DNA from: Symbiodinium natans
Taxonomy: Eukaryota; Sar; Dinophyceae; Suessiales; Symbiodiniaceae
DNA length: 35,000 nucleotides
Assembly: GCA_905221605.1 (NCBI GenBank)
Contig: CAJNDS010002219.1
Span: forward strand, 1 to 35,000
Direction of reading: 5' to 3'
In this document: piece after piece, positions 11,601 to 20,554 of the stretch
Numbering within the stretch: position 1 is the stretch's first letter
Layout: each line of letters opens with the position of its first letter
The notes under the pieces: generated by a model
The model's database searches: none
Told to the model about the DNA's origin: nothing
Seen by the model: the letters and a program-made list of their open reading frames with translations, nothing else
Position numbers and translations under genes: made by a program

Positions 11601-13812
11601 GAGGCATGCACCGCAGGTCACGCTGCTGGGATCCCGTCCGAAGGCGCACGTCCCGGGACCTCGGCTGCACTGAAGGAACCCCAAAGCCATTTGAAAAGCC
11701 CTAAATCGCCATAGACTCAAAAGGGCTAGGGTTTAGGGTTTAGGGTTTAGGGTTTAGGGTTTAGGGTTTAGGGTTTAGGGTTTAGGGTTTAGGGTTTAGG
11801 AATTAGGGTTTAGGGTTTAGGGTTTAGGGTTTACGGTGCAAGGGGTTTAGGGCCAAGAGACGCTACAGCATGAGTCCTTACAGCCTTTTTCGGCAATCTA
11901 GCATCCAGCAGGTCCTCCAGAACATCCGAGGCACGCCCGCCCGGGCATCGCGAGGCATCGCCATGACACTTAAACACGGATCCAGGGTCCTCGCTGCTAG
12001 AGTAGAAGCCTGGGAGAAGCTCCACATCGTTGGAGCCCGCGCAAACTGCTCCTTCGATGGCATGAAGGATTAGGGTTTAGGGTTTAGGGTTTAGGGTTTA
12101 GGGTTTAGGGTTTGGTTCATTTGGAGGTTAGTAAAGCTACACGGCGAGTGCCCCGAAAGCGCTTGAACCAAGCATCCTGATTCAGGTTCACACAAAACTT
12201 AAGGACATTTCAATGTGTGTATGTATATATGTAGCGGAAAAAAGAAAACTGTTTATGCATGCGGCAGGCTTCCCGTGGACCTTTTTTGCCGGGTTTTCGA
12301 GGTTTTGTTTTCAGGGTTCTTTGGGGGTGAGGGGGGGTGGTTACTTCCTTCTTGCTCACTTTAAAACCTTAACCTTCAACGACAGAAAGAACGAACGTTT
12401 TAAATAAAGAAAGAAAGAAAGAAAGAAAAAAGAACGGCAGAAAGACAACACGTACAGAAACAATTGCAAACATAAAGAAATAGATTACATGGCAAAGATA
12501 ACCAGATCGGCAGAAATTGAAATATCATTCAGCACAGGAAGAAGGAGCAAACACCAGAAAGACCCGAAGCAAGAAGGAACAGAAGGAAGCAATAAATACA
12601 GAGAGAAAACAAGAGGAAGGCATAAAGACAAACACCCGTCATAAGGAACGTACCAAGCAGAACACTGCTAATATAGGGGCCTTACAATTAGAATCGGGTT
12701 TTGGGGGGGGATATTAAACAGACGGACCAAAAAGGAAATATAATGTAAGTAACTACTCCGACCCCTATATATGTTACAGCGGCCTTCCCTCTTTTTGAGC
12801 CTCTTTGTGCAAGCTGAGGGTTTAGGGTTTAGGGTTTAGGGAAGCTGCAAAGAATCAACGCGGCACCCAAACACAAACACACAAGCACTCCACAGCCAAA
12901 AGCCCTCGAAATTCAGACCCGACTTGTCCTTGACGCGACTGGAAGTGCTGAAACCATGCGTTTTTCCACGTTTCACCCAAAAAAAGAGGTTTTTATGTTC
13001 GACAGAAGGCGATGCGACGCTCGCGAAACCTCGGCTGCAGTGGTGAAACTCGCAACGCTACCAATTTTTCAGTGCGCGACAATCCCCCCGTACATTCTTA
13101 TGCCTGTACACATACGCACTTACCATGAATGCATGCAAAGAGGCACACAGAAAAAGGACAAACACACAGCTGTGCTGAAAAACCCTGCGAAACCCTTAGT
13201 TTTCGGCGAAAACAGAGATAAACAAGCCGTGGAGTAAACCAAACCGAGAAACACACACACACACACACATTCACATTTTGACCTGTACAACATGTCCACA
13301 GCAAGTTAACGCTTCCAGAAAAATCTCTGAAATTCAAATGTGAAAGGTGTAGGAAAATCTACAAGGATATTGCTCAAATGAAGATGCAAGACGCACGTAC
13401 CCCCCCCCCCACCCCCGCCCCCACGCACGCGGTTTATTCCAAAAAAGACGACGAGCAACAAATATTCACAGACACAGAAAGAAGGCTAAAAATGCATGGA
13501 ACAAATCGTGAGCCACCTTCGAGCCTCCCGACTCCGCATAGTTTTTGCGATGTTCCGGAGGCTTCCACACGGGGCCGACAGCGATGCACTTTCGAACGGT
13601 GACTTGAAAGGTGCCCTAAACCCTAAACCCTAAACCCTAAACCCTAAACCCTAAACCCTAAACCCTAAACCCTAAACCCTAAACCGTTTATCGAACCTTC
13701 CACCGGCAGAAGATGATGCGCTCCAACCAACCGCAGCAATTCAGCCCAGTCTTCTGTGAAGTGTTGTTTGCCCATAGATATAGACATAGAAAGAAGGATC
13801 AGGCAGATAGGT

Positions 13813-13844
<32 letters not shown>

Positions 13845-16800
13845 GCTCGCCCCCCCCCCCATGATCCACACATTTGGCCTCGGGAAGGGGGTTTTGGGAG
13901 GGGGGGGGACTCCAGACTCCAGATTTCCAGAAAAAATCTGGAGTACCCGGGCCCCGGACTCCAGACTCCAGATTTCCAGAAAAAATCTGGAGTACCCCCA
14001 GACTCCAGACTCCAGATTTCCAGAAAAAATCTGGAGTACCTCCAGACTCCAGACTCCAGATTTCCAAAAAAAATCTGGAGTACCGGGACTCTGGACTCCA
14101 GATTCTGGAGTCTGTAATCTGGAGTCTGGGGCCGCGAGTACTCCAGATTTTTTCTGGAAATCTGGAGTCTGGAGTCCGGGGCCCCGGTACTCCAGATTTT
14201 TTCTGGAAATCTGGAGTCTGGAGTCCGGGGCCCCGGTACTCCAGATTTTTTCTGGAAATCTGGAGTCTGGAGTCCGGGGCCCCGGTACTCCAGATTTTTT
14301 CTGGAAATCTGGAGTCTGGAGTCCGGGGCCCGGGTACTCCAGATTTTTTCTGGAAATCTGGAGTCTGGAGTCCGGGGCCCGGGTACTCCAGATTTTTTCT
14401 GGAAATCTGGAGTCTGGAGTCCGGGGCCCGGGTACTCCAGATTTTTTCTGGAAATCTGGAGTCTGGAGTCCGGGGCCCGGGTACTCCAGATTTTTTCTGG
14501 AAATCTGGAGTCTGGAGTCCGGGGCCCGGGTACTCCAGATTTTTTCTGGAAATCTGGAGTCTGGAGTCCGGGGCCCGGGTACTCCAGATTTTTTCTGGAA
14601 ATCTAGTGTTTAGGGTTTAGTGTGTATGTTTCAGGGTTTAGTGTTTTGTGTTTAGGGTTGAGTGTTAAGTTTAGGTTTTAGGGTTTAGGGTCAAGTGGCT
14701 CGGCTAAAACCCAAATAAAACCCTAAACTCTGAAATCCAAACAGTAAGCATCTGAAACCCCGACGGGTTTTTGGTTTCAGGTTTAGATTTAGTAGGGCTC
14801 GGGGTTCTGGCCTTGGGGTTTACTGTTTAGGGTTTAGGGTTTAGTGTCTAATGTTTAGGGTTTAGTTTGAAATGTTTAAGGTTTAGTTTTTGGGTTAAGT
14901 GCTTAAGTGTTTAGGGTTTCGTGCTAAGTGTTTGGGGTTTGTGCTAAGGGCTTAGTGTTAAGTTTTTAGGGTTAGTGTTTAGGGTTTAGTGTTGAGGGTT
15001 TCGGGTTTGGGTTTTAGGTTAAGGGTTTTAAGGATTTTTACAAATTTAAATGATCTGGGGAAGTCACCGGGGCTGCCCCAGACCATTGACAACTTAAAAA
15101 TCCTGCTGTTTAGGCTTTAGGGTTTAGTGTGTAGGGTTTAGTGTGTAATGGTTAGGGTTTAGTTTGTAGGGTGTAGTGTTTAAGTGTTTAGGGTTTAGTG
15201 TTTAGTAAGGGTTTAGTGCTTAAGTGTTTAGGGTTTCGTGTTCAGTGTTTGGGGTTCGTGCTAAAGGCGTAGTGTTAAGCTTTTAGGGTTAGTGTTTACG
15301 CTGGTGTTTAGGGTTCAGTGCTAAGGGTTTCGGTTTTTTTTGGGTTAAGGGTTTAGTGTGTAGGGTTTAGTGTGTAATGTTTAGGGTAGGGTTTTTAGGG
15401 GTGCTTAGGTGTTTAGGGTTTCCTGTTAGGTGTTTGGGGTTTGTGCTAAAGGCTTAGTGTTAAGTTTTTAGGGTTAGTGTTTAGGGTCTGGTGCTGAGTG
15501 TTTAGGGTTTAGTAGTGCTTAAGTGTTTAGGGTTTCGTGTCAAGTGTTTGGGGTTTGTGGGTCTAGTGTTAAGTTTTTAGGGTTAGTATTTAGGGTCTAG
15601 TGCTGAGTGTTTAGGGTTTAGTGTTAAGGGTTTCGGGTTTGGTTTTTGGATTTAGGGTTTTAAGGATGTTTACTAGTGTTCAGGGTTTAGTGTGTAGGGT
15701 TTAGTGTGTAATGTTCAGGGTTTAGTTTTTAGGGTGTAGTGTTTGAGTGTTTAGGGTTTCGTGTTTAGCGTCTAGTGCTTAAGTGTTTATTGTTTCATGT
15801 TAAGTGCTTGGGGTTTGTGCTAAGGGCTTAGTGTTAAGTTTTTGGGTTAGTGTTTAGGGTCTGGTGCTGAGTGTTTAGGGTTTAGAGCTAAGGGTTTCGG
15901 GGTTGGGTTTTAGGGTTAAGGGGTTTGAGGGTTTTTGCAAGTTTACATGATCTGGGGAAGGCACTGGGGCTTCCCCAGACCCACCTAAACATTAAAATTC
16001 CTAAAACTCTTATAAAAATCTATAAGCTTCTGTTTAAGCATTCTCAGGATTATGAAGGTTTTAAGCCGTTTAAGCCTTTTAAAGACCTTAAGTTGCTTAC
16101 GTATTTAAGTGGCTGCCCTTTGCGGATTTTAGAGATTGTTGAAGTTGCCAATGGTCTGGAGAAGCCCCGGTGCCTTCCCCAGACAATATAAAATTTTTAA
16201 AATCCGTAAAGCCCTGAAATTCTTGCAGTTGTAAATGGCTGTCCTTTTAAAGTTTAAAGATTTTTGGATGTTCAGTTCTAAAATCCGTAACTTCCTTAAT
16301 TTTAAACGGCTGCCCGTTTTAAATTTTAAAGAATTTTAGGCTTTTAAGGGATAAACGTTTCGAGGTTGTTAAGGGCTTTAAAGCCTTTTAAGATCCTTTA
16401 AATCTTGAAAATTTTGAAAGGCTTTAGATACCTTAAAGCCCTTCAAATTTGAAAAGGGCTGCCCCTTTTAAGGATCTTTAAAATTGCAAATGGTCTGGGG
16501 AAGCCCCGGTGCCTTCCACAGATCATCTAAATTTTTACAAACCCCTAAAACCTAAAACCCTGAAAAGCCTTAAGCTTCGAAATGGCTACCCTTCTAAAAT
16601 TTTATAGGGCCGCAAAACACAAGTTTCAGAAGCAAAATGCACACAAAAAACACTAGTGTTTTTATAGAGGATAATATAATGGAGCTTTTTGTATTCCAGT
16701 GCAGTTTTTACTGCATTTTTCCGGTGAAAAAACAGAAAATCAGACAAAGACGAAGACAGGAAAACCATAGGTGTGGATCATGGGGGGGGGGCTGACCATA

Positions 16801-19800
16801 TATATGTACTGTTGACATGAACAAGTCTGTTGTCTATTTTCATGAAGCAGGCTTTGAGGGTTTTAGGGTTTTAGGGCTTGGGTTTTTAGGATTTATTGGG
16901 TCTATATGGGGTTTAGTAAACCCTAAACCCTAAACCCTAAACCCTAAACCCTAAACCCTAAACCCTAAACCCTAAACCCTAAACCCCACACGACCCCGGT
17001 CCTTCGGAGCACAGGCGACAAACTCCATCATCGAGAAACCAGCCCGGCGCACAGTGGCACAAGCTCTCATTGCTTGCTGCCTGCACCTGCTGGCGTTTAG
17101 TGTTTGGCTTTGGGGTTTAGGGTTTAGGGTTTAGGGTTTGGGGTTTAGGGACAAGTTAAGGCAGTCCCCTCACATGGGTATGTCCCAACATGGTGGACCT
17201 CCTTCTGTGGCCCAAGAGACCATCTTCCATGGTTATGGTCGAGCAACAAAGTGTACCACTTTTCTGGGAAATGCGCATGTAAATATACCTCTTGTAGAGA
17301 CCTCCTGCACCCCTTTTTAAGTTTGAGATTGCGGGGCTCTTGTACCCTAAACCCTATAAACCATAAACCTTCCGCTGTATACCCACCCTACCTAGGAATT
17401 AAACCCTAAACCCTAAACCCTAAACCCTAAACCCTAAACCCTAAACCCTAAACCCTAAACCCTAAACCCTAAACCCTACAATCCCTAAATTCGAAACCCC
17501 CGCTAGGAATGCGCCTATTGAAGCTTTCCTTGATCCTGAGGCCTCTGCTGCTGCCGAACTGGACCTGACCCTGAAAATCAGGGTTTCCGAAAAAAAATAT
17601 ACCCCCCTCTATACCCCCCCCCCCCCTCTAGGTGCCCCCCTTAAGCAACCCTTCATTCTCCCTAAAAGCCGCTATTATTGGGGGGAACCTGGGGGGGGGG
17701 GGGTGTAGTAAAGCCTGTGATTGCGAACGGCTGTCCGCGGGCGCAAGTGAGTACGGACAAAGAAACCCCAAAAGTCGACAAGTCGAAAAGTCGAAAAGTG
17801 GATTTGGACAAGAGCTTCACGCGAAAAGTCCGAAAAAAAGTCGAAAAGTCCCGAAAAGTCCCGAAAAGTCGAAAAGTCAAAGAGTCGAAAAGTGGAAAAG
17901 CAAAAAAGGAAACTCGTAAAAGTCGGTAAAGCCTAGATAAGTCGAGAACTTGGGAAAAGCGTCTGAAAGTCGAAACGTGAACGAGGGGAGGAGGGGGTGA
18001 CTGGATGCCTAAAGCGAGCAGCATGCAGCGGCTTGTGGTTGAGGATATAAGAAGAAGCCTTGTCTGGTTTATAGAGTTGAGGACGGGGGCTTGAAAGTGT
18101 CAGGTCGTAAGGTTGAAAGCCTATAGGGCTCGACCCTAAACCAGACAAGGCTTCTTCTAATATCCTCAACCACAAGCCGCTGCATGCTGCTCACTTTAGG
18201 CATCCAGTCCACACCCCTCCTCCCCTCGTTCACGTTTCGTCTACCAGACGCTTTTCGCAAGTTCTCGACTTATCTGGGCTTTACCGACTTTTACGAGTTT
18301 CCTTTTTTTTGCTTTTCCACTTTTCGACTTTTTGGCTTTTCGACTTTTTGTTTTTTTGTTGGGGGGACGGGGGGGGGGGGGGAGTCCGAAAAGTCGAAAA
18401 CCCGAAAAGTCCCGAAAAGTCCCGAAAAGTCGAAAAGTCAAGAAGTCGAAAACTTTTCGACTTTTCGACTTTTTGACTTTTCGAATTTTTTGAATCTCCG
18501 CTTAATTGAAAGAACGGGGGCTTGCGTGCTTAGTAGTATAGAGGGGGGTAGGAGGGCAACCCATGATGAAACCCCCACACCCACACCCTACACCACCCTA
18601 AACCCTAAACCCTAAACCCTAAACCCTAAACCCTAAACCCTAAACCCTAAACCCTAAACCCTAAACCCTAAACCCTAAACCCTAAACCCTAAACCCTAAA
18701 CCCTAAACCCTAAAGGCCGGGAAGAGATCGCCTCAATCCAGCGCTGCTCGCCATGGATCGTCAAGAGTTGGCCTCGGATGGCCCTGAAAACCCTCTGAAA
18801 ATTATTCCTAAATGTCATCCTCTTGAACCGTTTAGGGTTTAGGGTTTAGGGTTTAGGGTTTAGGGTTTAGGGTTTAGGGTTTAGGGTTCCCAAGGTTCGA
18901 CCTAGTGGCTGGTGGTCCACTGCTCGCTGCTTCCACAGGGCTGGCACTTGGTCATGCCGGAGGCGTTGGCGAAGCTTCCTAGGCATGCCCTAAACCCTAA
19001 ACCCTAAACCCTAAACCCTAAACCCTAAACCCTAAACCGGGAGAGGATTATTCCCTCACGGGATCTCAAAAAAAGGGTCCCCAAACCCAAGGGTCCAACC
19101 ATTGGGGGTCCAAGCTAAAATCCGTGACAAACCCAAAACCCTAAATAGACCCTAAACCCTCCACTTTGCTTTGCAATCCTCTTACTTCTCCAATAACCAA
19201 GGGGAAAAAAGGTTAAACTTTCTTGTTCCTACTAAATAAGGAAACCCAAAAAGTTTAAAGTTCAACTATTGGCTAAGTCAGTCCTACATGGCGGAACACA
19301 GGGCTGAACGGGCTTAACGGGCTTAACGCTCCATTGCCTCGGGTCACTCACTGAATCAAAGTTTAGGCTTTGGGGTTTCGGGTTACGGGGGGGGTGGTGG
19401 CTTTGGGGGAGTGGGGGCGTGAGACAAGCGCGAGTGCGCCAGCCCCACGCTGTGTTCCTGAACCCTAAACTAAACCCGACTCCCTAAACCCCAAAAACAT
19501 TCTAGGAAGCCCCTGTACGGCTTAAACCCATCCTAGCACTTCGGGGTTTAGGGTTTAGGGTTTAGGGTTTAGGGTTTAGGGCTAAGGGTTTAGGGTCTAG
19601 GAGGGATCTTTTGAAGCTCAGCTGCCTAGCTGGCACGCCTCGCAGGCCGAGAGCCCAGGGACTGAGGTGAAAAAGCCAGCTTCGCACTGTGAGCAGACCG
19701 TTTCACCGTGGTGGGCCTGGCTTTTGGGGTCGAGATGCTTAGCCACGGTTTAGGGTTTAGGGTTTAGGGTTTTAGGGTTTAGGGTTTAGGGTTTAGGGTT

Positions 19801-20523
19801 TAGGGTTTAGGGTTTAGGGTTTAGGGTTTAGGGTTTGGGATTTAGGGTTTAGGGTGTAAACCAACGTCCCCTAACACTCCCCAGACCCCTTACATTACCC
19901 CATATTTACCACATGGGCCAAGAAAGACCTTACATCCCCTTGTATGCCCTGCAGGCTTGGGGGTCTGAGATGTCGAATTATTAGGTTTCAGGATTAGCCC
20001 CTAGAGACCCTAGACTCAAATAATCTTCGAAGCCACTCTTTTGGGGGATTAGAGCTTGTAGGGTGCTAAGAGCGCAAAGTCTATGGCCCATCACAGAGAA
20101 GCGACGAAGAATTCAATTTATGAAACATGTACCAATACAAGGGGCCCAGTAAATTCGAGACCCTAAACCCTAAACCCTAAACTCTACACCCTAAACCCTG
20201 TAGACCCTGAACCCTACACCCTAAACCCCAAACTCTAAACCCGAAACCCTGAAACACGGGGTCTTGCCAGCCTGGAATGTGCCAGCCTCGCAAACCTTGC
20301 ACAGATAGGTGAAGCCCTTCCTGGCAGAGCGCTCACCCCCCCCTTCTATCCCTAAACCCTAAACCCTAAACCCTAAACCCTAAACCCTAAACCCTAAACC
20401 CTAAACCCTAAACCCTAGCGACCCAGCATTCTTGGGATGCAGGCCTCCAGGCTCACCTGGGGGTTGACAAAAAATAAGGGAACCACCAAGTAGACCCCAC
20501 ATAGTACGATTCCCACATATACT

Positions 20524-20554
<31 letters not shown>

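Noticed and set aside
11870-12073. Plus-strand 67-codon frame (MSPYSLFRQSS...)
   Set aside because: The minus strand over the same bases gives the Cys-rich CPGG exon with splice signals and a phase-matched partner.
13756-14613. 285-codon and 248-codon open frames on the plus strand
   Set aside because: They run through the 49-bp hairpin array; the repeat happens to lack stops and the translation is just the repeat in rotating frames.
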